A stretch of 64,000 nucleotides of DNA, from NCBI GenBank assembly GCA_023518375.1, contig CP068450.1:1240001-1304000 (forward strand). Reading direction: 5' to 3'. A program made the translations under genes and the position numbers. The stretch is from Candidatus Hepatincola sp. Av. GTDB lineage: Bacteria > Pseudomonadota > Alphaproteobacteria > WRAU01 > Hepatincolaceae. The notes under the pieces are model-generated. The model was not told where the DNA came from. It made no database searches and saw nothing but the letters and a program-made list of their open reading frames with translations. Shown here one piece after another: positions 49,265-58,862 of the stretch (position 1 is the first letter of the stretch; every line of letters begins with the position of its first letter).

Positions 49265-49657
49265 ATGAAATCTACCGATAAACAAAAAGTAAAAAAACGT
49301 GATAAGAAAAATATTATTACAGGTATTGTTCATGTTAGTTCAACATTTAACAATACTTTAATAACAATTACCGATGTACATGGAAATGTTATATCTTGGT
49401 CTTCAGCTGGACAGCAAGGGTTTAAGGGTTCAAGGAAATCTACACCATATGCTGCTCAAATTGCAGCTGAGGTTGCGTCTAAAAAGGCTATGGAGCACGG
49501 GCTAAAATTTGTTTCCGTTGAGGTGAGAGGTCCAGGGTCAGCGAGGGAATCTGCTTTAAGAACCTTACAAACTGTAGGTTTAGTAGTAACATCAATTAAA
49601 GATGTAACCTCAATTCCTCATAATGGTTGTCGCCCTAGCAAAAGAAGACGAGTATAA
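49265..49657 (+). CDS. rpsK: Small-subunit ribosomal protein S11
   Basis: 130 residues. [21 protein letters not shown] and the C-terminal [18 protein letters not shown] match the family. S11 is on the platform near the mRNA exit. 17 nt after rpsM. Confidence 0.99.
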   Translation: MKSTDKQKVKKRDKKNIITGIVHVSSTFNNTLITITDVHGNVISWSSAGQQGFKGSRKSTPYAAQIAAEVASKKAMEHGLKFVSVEVRGPGSARESALRTLQTVGLVVTSIKDVTSIPHNGCRPSKRRRV

Positions 49658-49692
49658 CTTGAAGCAATTAATTATAAAGTAAGGGGTTAAGT

Positions 49693-50709
49693 GTGATAGA
49701 ACAAAATTGGCAAAGTTTAATTAAGCCGAAAAATATACAATTGGAAACTGATAATAGCCAAAATTCTGTAAGAATTGTAGTGGAACCTTTAGAAAGAGGT
49801 TTTGGTGTAACCTTAGGTAATGCTTTAAGAAGAATATTACTTTCATCACTACAAGGTGCTGCAGTTACTGCCATTAAAATTGATGGAGTAGTTCATGAAT
49901 TTTCTGCTATTGAAGGGGTTTCAGAAGATGTAACCGATATTATTTTAAATATTAAGCAATTGAAGATACGTTCTCATACTTTATCTCCTGTTGTATTAAA
50001 CCTTAAAGTAAAAGGTACTAAAGTTGTTACAGCGGCAGATATTGAAGAAAATCATAATATTGAAATTCTTAATAAAGAATTAGTAATTTGTAATATTGAT
50101 GAAAATAAAGAACTGAATATGCAAATTACCATTGAAGTAGGTAAAGGTTATTCTCCTGTGGAGTCTCGTCTTAATAAAAATAAAGAAATAGGTTTAATTT
50201 TAGTAGATGCTATTTTTTCTCCTATTGAAAGGGTTAAGTACGAAGTAGAGAACGCTAGAGTGGGTCAGGTAACAGATTACGATAAACTCTACTTAGATGT
50301 ATTAACAGATGGTTCTATTGCTCCTGAGAAAGCTGTAGGATTAGCTGCTAAAATTTTACAAGAACAGTTAAATAGTTTTATTAGTTTTGAAGTACCAGAT
50401 TTAGCTGTTGAAGAAGTAGTAGAAAAAGATGAACTACCGTTTGATGTAAACTTATTAAAAAGAATTGATGAATTAGAGTTTTCTGTACGTTCGGCTAATT
50501 GTTTAAAGAATGCTAAAATTCTTTATATTGGTGATTTAGTGCAAAAAACTGAAGCAGATATGTTGAAAACTGCTAATTTTGGTAGAAAATCTTTAAATGA
50601 AATTAAAGAAGTTTTAGCAAAAATGAATCTTTCTTTAGGTATGACAATAGAAAATTGGCCACCAGAAGATATAGCAACTTTAGTTAAAAAATATGAAGAT
50701 AAATACTAG
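49693..50709 (+). CDS. rpoA: DNA-directed RNA polymerase subunit alpha
   Basis: 338 residues, GTG start preceded by AAGGGG. The N-terminal domain has [20 protein letters not shown], which dimerises and assembles beta and beta prime; the C-terminal domain from about residue 255 ([20 protein letters not shown]) carries the helix-hairpin-helix that binds UP elements and activators. Standard position between rpsK and rplQ. Confidence 0.99.
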   Translation: MIEQNWQSLIKPKNIQLETDNSQNSVRIVVEPLERGFGVTLGNALRRILLSSLQGAAVTAIKIDGVVHEFSAIEGVSEDVTDIILNIKQLKIRSHTLSPVVLNLKVKGTKVVTAADIEENHNIEILNKELVICNIDENKELNMQITIEVGKGYSPVESRLNKNKEIGLILVDAIFSPIERVKYEVENARVGQVTDYDKLYLDVLTDGSIAPEKAVGLAAKILQEQLNSFISFEVPDLAVEEVVEKDELPFDVNLLKRIDELEFSVRSANCLKNAKILYIGDLVQKTEADMLKTANFGRKSLNEIKEVLAKMNLSLGMTIENWPPEDIATLVKKYEDKY

Positions 50710-50730
50710 TAGCCGGAGAAAGAAATAATT

Positions 50731-51138
50731 ATGAGACATAGACTAAGTGGCAGAAAGCTAGGTAGAACTACAGCTGAAAGAAAGGCTTTGTTTAAAAATA
50801 TGGCAATAGCTTTAATAATTAATGAACAAATTAAATCTACATTACCAAAAGCAAAAGAGTTAAGATCTTATGTAGATAAGCTAATAACCTTAAGTAAAAA
50901 AGGTACATTAGCACATAAAAGAAAGGCTTTTGCTCTATTAAGAAACGATGAAGCAGTACATAAATTATTTTCGGCATTAGGTAGTAGATACCAAGAAAGA
51001 AATGGTGGATATACTAGAGTATTAAAAAGTGGTTTTAGAACTGGTGATAATGCACCAATGGCAATTATTGAGTTCATTGATAGAGATATAAATGCAAAAG
51101 GTAGTAAAGATCTAAAGCAGACAGTAGAAGCAGAATAG
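50731..51138 (+). CDS. rplQ: Large-subunit ribosomal protein L17
   Basis: 135 residues. [20 protein letters not shown] and [20 protein letters not shown] are diagnostic. L17 lies by the tunnel exit. It ends the ribosomal super-cluster; no clear terminator follows before the next gene 35 nt on. Confidence 0.99.
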   Translation: MRHRLSGRKLGRTTAERKALFKNMAIALIINEQIKSTLPKAKELRSYVDKLITLSKKGTLAHKRKAFALLRNDEAVHKLFSALGSRYQERNGGYTRVLKSGFRTGDNAPMAIIEFIDRDINAKGSKDLKQTVEAE

Positions 51139-51173
51139 TCTAAAAAATTTCTGCATTTTTAAAGACACACATT

Positions 51174-51569
51174 ATGATTCTTGAAAATATTATATATTTT
51201 TTATTTATTATTTTTAATTTAGTTATAGTTGTGTCTTTTTTGTTATCCCCCCTATTTTATGTTATTGCTCAAATATTCTATCATGGTCGTGGCGTTACCT
51301 ATTTAAGAATTAATAATATTTTTTTACTTTATTTTACTCCTTTAGCTATTTTCTTTTTCTTCTTTCCTAGTTTGTTTTTAATAAACGATAGTATTTTACA
51401 ATTAGTATTGTTTATTCTATCTTTCTTAATATACCAATTGCCTTTATTATATTTATTAAATTTTTTCATATTTAAAGAAAAAGTTATTGTGAAGATTTTA
51501 GCAATTTTTTTATTGCTAGTTTCTATAGAATTAACTTTATATTATATTTTGTATAATATTATTAATTAA
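51174..51569 (+). CDS. Small hydrophobic membrane protein, function unknown
   Basis: 131 residues with about four membrane segments (near residues 6-33, 48-70, 74-95, 103-127), strongly Phe/Leu/Ile-rich. The only polar landmark is FYHGRGVTYLRIN between helices 1 and 2. I do not recognise a family. It lies between rplQ and an HtrA-type protease on the same strand, 31 nt before the latter, so co-transcription is possible. Confidence 0.6.
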   Translation: MILENIIYFLFIIFNLVIVVSFLLSPLFYVIAQIFYHGRGVTYLRINNIFLLYFTPLAIFFFFFPSLFLINDSILQLVLFILSFLIYQLPLLYLLNFFIFKEKVIVKILAIFLLLVSIELTLYYILYNIIN

Positions 51570-51600
51570 TATTTAAGTTAGCAATAATGGATATTATATA

Positions 51601-52929
51601 ATGCGTTTTTTGATTTTAATCCTATTTTTTAATTTAACTTTTTTACCATCAATTCTTAAAGCTGCTAGCCAAGATCCTTTACAGCAAAGTATAGATTCTG
51701 TAGTAAGTGTATATGCTTTATCTCAAGGTTCAAAAGCTGAAATAGAGGAATTCTTACATTCTAATAGTACAGAGGCTGATAAGGGCTCAGGTATTATTGT
51801 AGCTAAATCTGGTTTAGTTATTACTAACCGCCATGTTATAGCTTATAAAAAGGCTATTAAAATGATATTGCACGATGGTAGAATATTTACAGCTAAAATA
51901 GTAGCCGAAGATGCAAGTATAGACCTTGCGTTATTACAATTAGAAGCACCAGATAATAAGCCAGTCAGCTTTACTCCTATTACAATGGGAGCTACTAGTA
52001 GTTTAAAAATAGGTGATGAAGTATTTGCTATAGGTAATCCTTTTGGTATAGGAATTTCAGTATCCTCAGGAATTATATCAGCTTTACCTACAAATAATGA
52101 ATTTGCTAATATTGGTAACTTAATTCAAACAGATGCTGCTATTAATCCAGGTAGTTCTGGTGGAGCTTTAATAGACTCTAAAGGGCAATTAATTGGTATG
52201 AATACTGGAAAATTTGGTGATACCTTTGTTGGTATAGGTTTTGCTATTCCGGTGAATATTTTAGAATTATTCATTAATAGATCTTTAAAAGGTGAAAAAG
52301 TTAGAAACTATTGGTTAGGTTTTTCAGCAGTAGATGTAAATTACATGTTAGCAAAAAAGTCAGGTATGGATATCCCAAAAGGGATAATGGTAACCCAAGT
52401 GTATAAAGATACCCCTGCAGCAAAGGCTAAATTGCAAGTAGGTGATATTGTGATAGCTTTAAACAATACTCCTATTAATAGCTTTGCAGGCTTATCTTAC
52501 CAGTTAGCTTTAATTGAATCTCCAACTCCTCTATCCATTAGTATTCTAAGAAATAGAGTGAATTTACTTATTCCTATAACTCCAGAAATACCAAAGGAAA
52601 ATGTAGCAAAACAAACTACTGCTATTACTTATGGCGTATTTGAGGGGTTAACTATTGCTAATAATTCAAATGCTATTGCTTATGAAATAGGCATAGATGC
52701 TGAAGTGAATGGCTTAGTTGTTTACGATATTCGTCCTAAATCTGTTTTAGATAATTTTGGGGTAAAAAAAGGTGATATTATTGTATCAGCTAATGGTATA
52801 AAAATTAACAATGTAGCAGATATGCTAAAATTTTTAAAAAACAATGTTAATCAAAATAAATATTCTATAATGATACGTAGAAATAATACAGATATAACCA
52901 TTAATGTTTCCAATAAAACTAAAAAATGA
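51601..52929 (+). CDS. HtrA/DegP-type periplasmic serine protease
   Basis: 442 residues. A signal peptide (ILILFFNLTFLPSILKAAS) precedes a trypsin-like domain with His78 (VITNRHVI), Asp108 (SIDLALL) and Ser186 (NPGSSGGALI), so the triad is complete. Two PDZ domains follow, about residues 245-335 (KGIMVTQVYKDTPAAKAKL) and 350-440 (GLVVYDIRPKSVLDNFGVKK). The family degrades or refolds misfolded envelope proteins. The stop overlaps the next gene, an outer-membrane protein, as ATGA. It could be called DegP, DegQ or DegS-like; two PDZ domains favour the DegP/DegQ group. Confidence 0.92.
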   Translation: MRFLILILFFNLTFLPSILKAASQDPLQQSIDSVVSVYALSQGSKAEIEEFLHSNSTEADKGSGIIVAKSGLVITNRHVIAYKKAIKMILHDGRIFTAKIVAEDASIDLALLQLEAPDNKPVSFTPITMGATSSLKIGDEVFAIGNPFGIGISVSSGIISALPTNNEFANIGNLIQTDAAINPGSSGGALIDSKGQLIGMNTGKFGDTFVGIGFAIPVNILELFINRSLKGEKVRNYWLGFSAVDVNYMLAKKSGMDIPKGIMVTQVYKDTPAAKAKLQVGDIVIALNNTPINSFAGLSYQLALIESPTPLSISILRNRVNLLIPITPEIPKENVAKQTTAITYGVFEGLTIANNSNAIAYEIGIDAEVNGLVVYDIRPKSVLDNFGVKKGDIIVSANGIKINNVADMLKFLKNNVNQNKYSIMIRRNNTDITINVSNKTKK

Positions 52930-53672
52930 GCCACAACATGAAGGTTACCAGAACTTTTTTCTTACTGTTAATTTGCTTATTTAGTAAAAATTTATTAGCA
53001 ACCGAAATAGTAGGTGGTTTAGGTTATGGATCTTGGCAGCATGGGGATTATAGTTCTTTTGGTGCGGTTACTCCGTCTTTAGAGATTTATGTACCTGTGT
53101 ATAAGAATCTTTCAGCTGGTTTTGGGGTATCTTACACTAGTGTGGAATATGGAGCAAAAAGTGATTTAGCAGGTGGGGTAAACTACCCTGACCCTACAAG
53201 TTTAAGTGGAAAATCTAAACATAGTATTGTACCACTTCAATTAAGTTTAAAATATGATTATGAATTTGCAAGAAATTGGAAAGTTTTAGGCATTATAAGA
53301 GCAGGCTTAAGTGCAGGGCAAGATACTTATCACAATTCTACTTTATGTGATGATGGTGCTTGTTCGGAAATAGATCAAGAGACTGGAGCAAATAAACCTA
53401 CAAATGCTTCAAATAGAAATACAGATGTATTAGAAATTGGAGTAGACAAGGTTTTTGGTTTTGATGTTGGTTTTTCTTATAAACAGTATTTATTTTTAGT
53501 AACTTACTCGGCTATGAATGTAACCAATACTTATAATTATACTCATACTACTTTTAATCCTGATGAAGACCATCCACAAACTGATATAGATGTTCAAGAC
53601 ACTGGAAAAAATAAGAATAACACCACCATGCAAACTATAGGTTTTAAAATTGCCTATATGTTTGATTTTTAG
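52926..53672 (+). CDS. Outer-membrane beta-barrel protein
   Basis: 248 residues; an internal ATG at 52938 is an equally good start. A signal peptide (TRTFFLLLICLFSKNLLA) is followed by alternating beta strands (EIVGGLGYGSWQHGDYSS, LSAGFGVSYTSVEYGAK) and a C-terminal Phe (IAYMFDF). Size fits an 8-10-strand barrel such as an OmpA/OmpW-like surface protein; the family is not identified. It overlaps the HtrA-type protease gene by 4 nt, so barrel and quality-control protease are made together. Confidence 0.75.
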   Translation: MSHNMKVTRTFFLLLICLFSKNLLATEIVGGLGYGSWQHGDYSSFGAVTPSLEIYVPVYKNLSAGFGVSYTSVEYGAKSDLAGGVNYPDPTSLSGKSKHSIVPLQLSLKYDYEFARNWKVLGIIRAGLSAGQDTYHNSTLCDDGACSEIDQETGANKPTNASNRNTDVLEIGVDKVFGFDVGFSYKQYLFLVTYSAMNVTNTYNYTHTTFNPDEDHPQTDIDVQDTGKNKNNTTMQTIGFKIAYMFDF

Positions 53673-53698
53673 CACCAAATTTTTAGTATCTAATATAT

Positions 53699-54661
53699 AT
53701 GCAAAAATTCATAGAAGTTACTATAGATAATAATCCACAAATACCTTTATTACAGTGGGTGCTAGAGCATTACCCTAATTTAAACCATAGCATTACCCAA
53801 AAACTTATTCGCACCGCTGCAATTAAACTAAACGGTAAAAAAGCTAAATTTTCTATTATAGTTAATAAGCATGATATTATTAAACTTCCTATAGAGTTTA
53901 TTAATAGCTTTATTCCAGCCCCTAAAAAGGTAACTAAATCAACTGTAAACCCTGCTTTATATAAAAAAGAAATTTCCTTATTACTTAATTCTATTTTATA
54001 CCAAGATGATGATTATTTAATTCTTAATAAACCGGCAGGGTTAGCAATGCAAGGAGGTACTAAAGTATATTTCCACTTAGCACTAGCATTACCTTTTTTT
54101 AAGCTAGGAAAGAGCCACAGCCCTTATTTAGTTCATAGGCTAGACAAAGATACCTCAGGGGTACTAATACTGGCTAGAAATAAAGAAACTAGCCAATATA
54201 TGTTTGAAGTTTTTAAACAAAAAAGAATTACTAAGATTTATAATTGTTTAGTCTATCCCTTTATAAATCAGGAAGATACAGGCATTATTAAAGCAAACCT
54301 GTTAAAACAAGGTGCTACTAACTCCGAGCAAATTGTAATAGATTCTAAAGGTAAAGAAGCTATTACAAAATATAAAGTACTGCAAAAAAAAGATAAAATA
54401 GCTTTGTTAGAAGTAGAGCCACAAACAGGAAGAACTCATCAAATTAGAGTCCATATGGCACAAGTTTTGCATGCTCCAATTATAGGTGATTTTAAATATG
54501 GAGCTAAACCTTTAAAAATAGGTATAGATTACCACAGGCTATATTTGCATGCTAAAAGTATAGAGTTTCAAAACGCTATGGGTAAAACCATTAAAATTAC
54601 AGCTCCCTTACCTGAAACCTTTGTTAGCACTTTACAAAAGTTGGGTTTCACAGATAAATAG
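53699..54661 (+). CDS. rluC: Large-subunit rRNA pseudouridine synthase, RluC/RluD type
   Basis: 320 residues. An N-terminal S4 RNA-binding domain (LLQWVLEHYPNLNHSITQKL) is followed by the RsuA/RluA catalytic domain: 'LNKPAGLAMQGG', the catalytic Asp in HRLDKDTSGVLILAR, and GRTHQIRVHMA. It isomerises specific uridines in 23S rRNA; RluC targets 955, 2504 and 2580. Choice of RluC over RluD rests on length and the S4 arrangement and is moderate. It is convergent with yciB 24 nt away. Confidence 0.8.
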   Translation: MQKFIEVTIDNNPQIPLLQWVLEHYPNLNHSITQKLIRTAAIKLNGKKAKFSIIVNKHDIIKLPIEFINSFIPAPKKVTKSTVNPALYKKEISLLLNSILYQDDDYLILNKPAGLAMQGGTKVYFHLALALPFFKLGKSHSPYLVHRLDKDTSGVLILARNKETSQYMFEVFKQKRITKIYNCLVYPFINQEDTGIIKANLLKQGATNSEQIVIDSKGKEAITKYKVLQKKDKIALLEVEPQTGRTHQIRVHMAQVLHAPIIGDFKYGAKPLKIGIDYHRLYLHAKSIEFQNAMGKTIKITAPLPETFVSTLQKLGFTDK

Positions 54662-54685
54662 AACTTATAATAATTAAAGTTAAGA

Positions 54686-55255
54686 TTAATCGTCTTTTTC
54701 TTTAATAATTTTATGCTTATTAATAATAGGCAGTTGGGCTACTGAAAAAATAATGGTTAAAATAGTAATACCAAATACTTTGAAGTTGACCCAAGTATTA
54801 GTATCTACATTTCTGTAAACTACTTCATTTAAAACCGCTAACAACAAAAAAAAGGTAATCCAGTATCTAATTAATAAATTCCAACCATAATCGGTGATTT
54901 CCAGCTGGGAATTTAAGGTTATTTTTAGAAAATTTTTCTTAAACAATAAGCCAACAAATAAACTAGCAGCAAAAAATAAATTTAATAAAGTTACTTTAAT
55001 TTTAATAAAGCTAGGATCATGCAAAAAAATTGTTAACCCACCAAAAATAATGGCTAACATACAAGTAATTACAGGAATCACGTGGATATTTTTAGTATAA
55101 ATATAGGCAAATATTAAATTGAGTAAACTAGTTACCATAAGAATTCCTGTACCTACATAAATACCAAAATATTTATTTCCAATAAAAAATAAGAAAATAG
55201 GTATTATTTCTAAAAATACAGGATAACGTTTTTCAAGTTTTTTTTCAGTTGTCAT
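54686..55255 (-). CDS. yciB: YciB/IspZ-family inner-membrane septation protein
   Basis: 189 residues with five or six membrane segments. 'EIIPIFLFFIGNKYFGIYVGTG' near the N-terminus, 'GGLTIFLHDPSFIKIKVTLLN' and 'FKVFGITILTIIFSVAQL' match the family. The protein is linked to cell-envelope synthesis and septation; its biochemical role is unsettled. It lies 6 nt downstream of lipB on the same strand. Confidence 0.85.
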   Translation of the reverse strand: MTTEKKLEKRYPVFLEIIPIFLFFIGNKYFGIYVGTGILMVTSLLNLIFAYIYTKNIHVIPVITCMLAIIFGGLTIFLHDPSFIKIKVTLLNLFFAASLFVGLLFKKNFLKITLNSQLEITDYGWNLLIRYWITFFLLLAVLNEVVYRNVDTNTWVNFKVFGITILTIIFSVAQLPIINKHKIIKEKDD

Positions 55256-55261
55256 TTAAGA

Positions 55262-55897
55262 TTACTCAAGGTTGCCACCTGAAATTAAAGGCGGTATATT
55301 TTTCTTTAAGATACTGTTAAAGCTGTTAAATGATATATCTTTTTTTAACTGTTGTAAAGAAGTAACCCCTAAGTTATGCAACCCACAAGGTATAATATTT
55401 TGGAAATGTTGTAAGTTAGGGGAAATATTAACCGCAATGCCATGGTAAGCTACCCACTTTCTAACTCTAATCCCTATAGCCGCAATTTTTTTTTCTTGCC
55501 CTTGATCTAATACCCAAATACCTACTAGGTTATCTTTTTTAAAAGCATCTAAGTCATAATGCGTTAAGGTGTTAATTATCCATGTTTCTAGAGTATTAAC
55601 ATATAGCTTTATATTTTTAGTGCTTACAAGATTGACAATAGGATAAATAATTTGTTGCCCTTGACCATGATAGGTAATTTTACCTCCACGTTTACTTTCT
55701 ACTACAGGTATCTTATTGGGATTTAGTAAATCGGCATTAGTAGCTGAAGTACCTTTCGTATATACATCAAAATGTTCTAAAAGCCATACCATATTAGGTT
55801 GACTATTGCTAATTACACCATCAACATAATGTTCCATAGTAGTAATAGCTTCTTCATATAAGATAGGTGTAGTATTTATTTTCCACTTAATATTCAT
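55262..55897 (-). CDS. lipB: Octanoyl-[acyl-carrier protein]:protein N-octanoyltransferase LipB
   Basis: 211 residues. The signature RGGKITYHGQGQQIIYPIVN, the catalytic Lys region AAIGIRVRKWVAYHGIAVN and Cys in IIPCGLHNLGVTSLQ are present. LipB moves octanoyl groups from acyl carrier protein to lipoyl domains, the first step of lipoate synthesis. yciB follows after 6 nt. Confidence 0.95.
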   Translation of the reverse strand: MNIKWKINTTPILYEEAITTMEHYVDGVISNSQPNMVWLLEHFDVYTKGTSATNADLLNPNKIPVVESKRGGKITYHGQGQQIIYPIVNLVSTKNIKLYVNTLETWIINTLTHYDLDAFKKDNLVGIWVLDQGQEKKIAAIGIRVRKWVAYHGIAVNISPNLQHFQNIIPCGLHNLGVTSLQQLKKDISFNSFNSILKKNIPPLISGGNLE

Positions 55898-56212
55898 TAT
55901 TCTCCAAATTATTCAACTCATCTAATCATAGCAAAATTACAGTGTTAATGTCTATTATATATTAGCTTTTATAGACTTCCTGTTTTATATTTTGAGTTAG
56001 TAAATTATATATTATATTAAACAGCATCAGTGAATAGCTAGGAATATAAGTTAATTATAATTCTTGTTAGATTATAAATTTTTCTAAGGTTTTAATGAAT
56101 ATTTTTATACACAGTGATATTTGTAAGGCTAAGTGTTGGTTCGTTCATAGTTCAATTTGTATGTATTCATACTGTTAATAAAGTTGTTATACAAAAATAA
56201 TTATAGTTAAAG

Positions 56213-56238
56213 TTATAATTATAATTATAATTATAATT
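56213..56238. repeat. TTATAA tandem repeat
   Basis: Four copies of the self-complementary hexamer TTATAA followed by TT. Confidence 0.9.
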
Positions 56239-56275
56239 GATTATACAATGTAGAAGTTATCGCTTGCTAACTTAG

Positions 56276-56304
56276 TTGCTTTTATTCCTTAAATTACCTA
56301 TAAT
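56276..56304 (+). promoter_or_regulatory. tRNA-Leu promoter
   Basis: TTGCTT (56276-56281), 17-nt spacer, TATAAT (56299-56304), 15 nt before tRNA-Leu. Confidence 0.65.
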
Positions 56305-56319
56305 ACATACGAATATTAT

Positions 56320-56406
56320 GCGAGCGTGGTGGAATTGGTAGACACGCAACGTTGAGGTCGTTGTGGGGGCAACTCCTTGGAAGTTCAAATCTTCTCGTTC
56401 GCACCA
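56320..56406 (+). tRNA. tRNA-Leu (anticodon GAG)
   Basis: 87 nt with the long variable arm of class II tRNAs and encoded CCA. Acceptor GCGAGCG pairs with CGTTCGC with one wobble pair; anticodon stem CAACG/CGTTG encloses TTGAGGT, giving GAG. Confidence 0.95.
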
Positions 56407-56429
56407 TTCATATTTCATACTAATTTCTC

Positions 56430-56473
56430 AATCACTTATGGATAATATATTTACAAAGTGATTAGGCTTTTTA
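56430..56473 (+). terminator. Possible tRNA-Leu terminator
   Basis: AATCACTT (56430-56437) pairs with AAGTGATT (56456-56463), loop 18 nt, followed shortly by CTTTTTA. Confidence 0.45.
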
Positions 56474-57253
56474 TACCTAAATGCTGTTCTTGCATGTAAT
56501 AATAATTATAGGTAGCAAAAAAATCATAGCAATTTTTAGTTTGTTGAAAAACAAGAGGCATTTTAACAACTAAATTTTAGGCTGATAGATTGTTTTTTAA
56601 ATTGCAAAATGTATTAATGCTAAGGAAAAATTTTTTAACAACTTAAAGTTGCTAAAATCGTTAAATATTGCTATTTGCAAAATCCCCTAGGGTGAAAATT
56701 TTCAATTATGTTCTACAAATTTAATTTTCTATAAAAAACAAAATTATTTTATGCAAAAAACCTTTTTTATAAGAATTTTACTTCTTATAAATTTATTATT
56801 AAAGAAATATTATAAAAGAGTAGGGTAATTTTCTAAAAAATCTAAAGGCAACTCTAATAGCTAAAGCGTTGTGTTAAATGTAATAGTTTTAAAGGCATCT
56901 CTTGGTAGTATATATTACCATTATAACCTTTGTATTTAAGAATAAAATATGATCTAAATAGAGAACAAATAAAGTGTAATGGTTTATAGAATATTTCTTT
57001 TTTTCAAGAATTATGATTTCAATTAATGATGTAAATAATCACTATACATAGTATTTATCTCTAAAAAGAATATATATAACTATGATAATATAAATTTAAG
57101 TTGTTATTTATAAAATTAAAGTTTTATAAGGAGTAGCTTAATATTTTTCACTTAAGTTTATTGTTAAGTTACCTCTTTTTAATAAGTTCTGCAAAATAGC
57201 TTTATACTTATAAAAAAAAACATTATACTTAATAAGGTATGTGTTTTTAGCAC
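56474..57253. other. Long gene-free region before mgtE
   Basis: About 780 nt with no convincing reading frame on either strand. It holds a hairpin TATAAGAA/TTCTTATA (56768-56789, extendable to 10 bp), a palindrome TGGTA/TACCA (56903-56920) and many homopolymer tracts. No tmRNA, RNase P, 4.5S or 6S RNA signature was recognised. In a genome that is otherwise packed this may be a decayed gene or an unrecognised RNA. Confidence 0.4.
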
Positions 57254-57283
57254 AATTACACTATTTTGTTTTGTGTAATTTTT
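57254..57283 (+). terminator. Terminator-like hairpin in the mgtE leader
   Basis: AATTACAC (57254-57261) pairs with GTGTAATT (57273-57280), loop 11 nt, ending in TTTTT. It ends 25 nt before the mgtE start. An upstream TGTG/CACA pairing (57240-57254) partly overlaps the 5' arm and could compete with it. Confidence 0.4.
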
Positions 57284-57308
57284 AATAATTAATACAGTAG
57301 TAAATCTT

Positions 57309-58700
57309 ATGGTTGATAATGTAGATCTAGTTCGTGAAGAAGAGATTGCCAATGATATTATTGAAGATAGTATTATTAGTGCCATTTTAGAAAACGACTT
57401 TATTAAAGCTGAAAATATTCTAAATTCTTACCATATTTCAGAATCTGTAATGATATTTAAAAGTTTAAATAGTAATTACAGAGACCAACTCTTGTTGCAT
57501 TTTACTGATGAATACATTTTAAAAGCAATAGATTGGCTCCCTTCTTCAATTATTCACGATCTTATAAGAATTAGGGGCATAATTTTTATTACTTCATTAA
57601 TTACTAAAATTAAAAGTGAAGATGTTGCTTACCGTATAATTAAAAACTTAACCGACAAAGAAAAGAATACAGTACTAGCTGCCATGTTACCAACTAGTAG
57701 TGCAGCAATTAGGAAAAAACTAAGTTATCCTAAGGAAAGTGCTGGTAGGTTAATGTACTCTAACTTTGTTAGTGTTAATAAAAATTGGACAGTAGAAGAA
57801 GTATTGCATTATATAACAATGCTAAGAAAAAACTCTTCTGTTGCTTTAGCTAATATTTTATATGATATTTTTGTGGTAGATGATGAAGACAAACTCGTAG
57901 GTGCAGTTAGCTTATCTAAGGCGGTTTCGGTTGCTCATGAAACTAAAATTACTAGTTTATTGAATCGTAATTTTAGAACTATTAATGCCAACCTAGACCA
58001 AGAAGAAGTGGCTTTAATCTTTAGGAATCGTGGCTTTATTTCTGCTGGGGTTGTAGATGATAGTGGTAAATTAATTGGTGTAATTAATTTAGATGATGTA
58101 GTAGACGTAATCTACCAAGAAGCTCAAGAAGACTTACTGTTAATGAGTGGGGTACTAGACCGCCCCTACCAACGTTACATGAAACTATTTCATGCCGCAC
58201 AAGCTAGGTTACGCTGGCTTTCTTTTAATCTTGTGGAAGCCTTAATCATTCCTTTAATTGTAACATTATTTCATGGTGTATTATCTAAGCATGTTATTAT
58301 TGCTGCCTTAATTCAATTTGTAGTTGCATTAGGTGGGAATGCTGGCATGCAAAGTTTATCAGTAACTATTAGGGGATTATCCTTAAAGGCATTTTCTATT
58401 ACAAACCCTTGGGAACAAATTCGTAAAGAACTGGGTATTGCTCTTATGAATGGCTCATTACTAGGGATTATAGGTTTTGCTTGGGGTTCACTTTGGGGTA
58501 ATAGTGTAACTATTGGTTTAATTGCTTTTTCAGCCGTATGTATTAATGTAATTTTAGGAGTTAGCTTTGGTACTTTATTTCCAATTGTGCTAAAACGCCT
58601 ACACATAGACCCTGCCATTGCTTCTTCAGTTTGTGTTACTACTGCCACTGATATTGTAGGCTTTTTTATTGTTTTATTAATTGCCACTTTAGCTTTGTAA
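57309..58700 (+). CDS. mgtE: MgtE-family magnesium transporter
   Basis: 463 residues, normal length. The N-terminal helical domain spans about 10-125, with 'YPKESAGRLMYSNFVSVNKN' leading into two CBS domains (about 135-265) that sense cytosolic Mg2+. The membrane domain (about 285-463) has GGNAGMQSLSVTIRGL and the pore segment DPAIASSVCVTTATDIVGFF; most MgtE proteins have DPAxASGPxxTTxxD, so the Gly-Pro after DPAIAS is replaced here. It lets Mg2+ enter the cell. A terminator-like hairpin lies in its leader. Family is clear; ion selectivity is taken from the family. Confidence 0.92.
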   Translation: MVDNVDLVREEEIANDIIEDSIISAILENDFIKAENILNSYHISESVMIFKSLNSNYRDQLLLHFTDEYILKAIDWLPSSIIHDLIRIRGIIFITSLITKIKSEDVAYRIIKNLTDKEKNTVLAAMLPTSSAAIRKKLSYPKESAGRLMYSNFVSVNKNWTVEEVLHYITMLRKNSSVALANILYDIFVVDDEDKLVGAVSLSKAVSVAHETKITSLLNRNFRTINANLDQEEVALIFRNRGFISAGVVDDSGKLIGVINLDDVVDVIYQEAQEDLLLMSGVLDRPYQRYMKLFHAAQARLRWLSFNLVEALIIPLIVTLFHGVLSKHVIIAALIQFVVALGGNAGMQSLSVTIRGLSLKAFSITNPWEQIRKELGIALMNGSLLGIIGFAWGSLWGNSVTIGLIAFSAVCINVILGVSFGTLFPIVLKRLHIDPAIASSVCVTTATDIVGFFIVLLIATLAL

Positions 58701-58763
58701 ATTGGCTTTTATTAATTAATTCAAAATGTCATCTAATAAAAATATATATTATATATTATGGGA

Positions 58764-58791
58764 TCTTCGTTGAAGAACATTTTTTATTTTT
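58764..58791 (+). terminator. Probable mgtE terminator
   Basis: TCTTC-GTT-GAAGA (58764-58776) followed by ACATTTTTTATTTTTT. The short stem with long T-run is a modest intrinsic terminator. Confidence 0.45.
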
Positions 58792-58862
58792 TGTATAAGA
58801 ATAAAATAATAATTTAAATTATTAACTACTTAAATATGTACTTTTATTTTATTAATTGACCC

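Larger units (their letters stand above)
55898..56319. other. Gene-free region upstream of tRNA-Leu
   Basis: 422 nt of AT-rich DNA between lipB and tRNA-Leu. It contains a TTATAA tandem repeat and, at its right end, the tRNA-Leu promoter. No reading frame with protein-like composition was seen. Confidence 0.4.

Noticed and set aside
56213-56238. TTATAA repeat as an origin or phase-variation element
   Set aside because: It is not next to dnaA-box-like sequences or a promoter, and such repeats are expected by chance in DNA this AT-rich.
57179-57385. Minus-strand frame of 68 codons overlapping the mgtE start
   Set aside because: It overlaps the N-terminus of mgtE, is made of low-complexity Ser/Ile/Thr, and runs through the leader hairpin.
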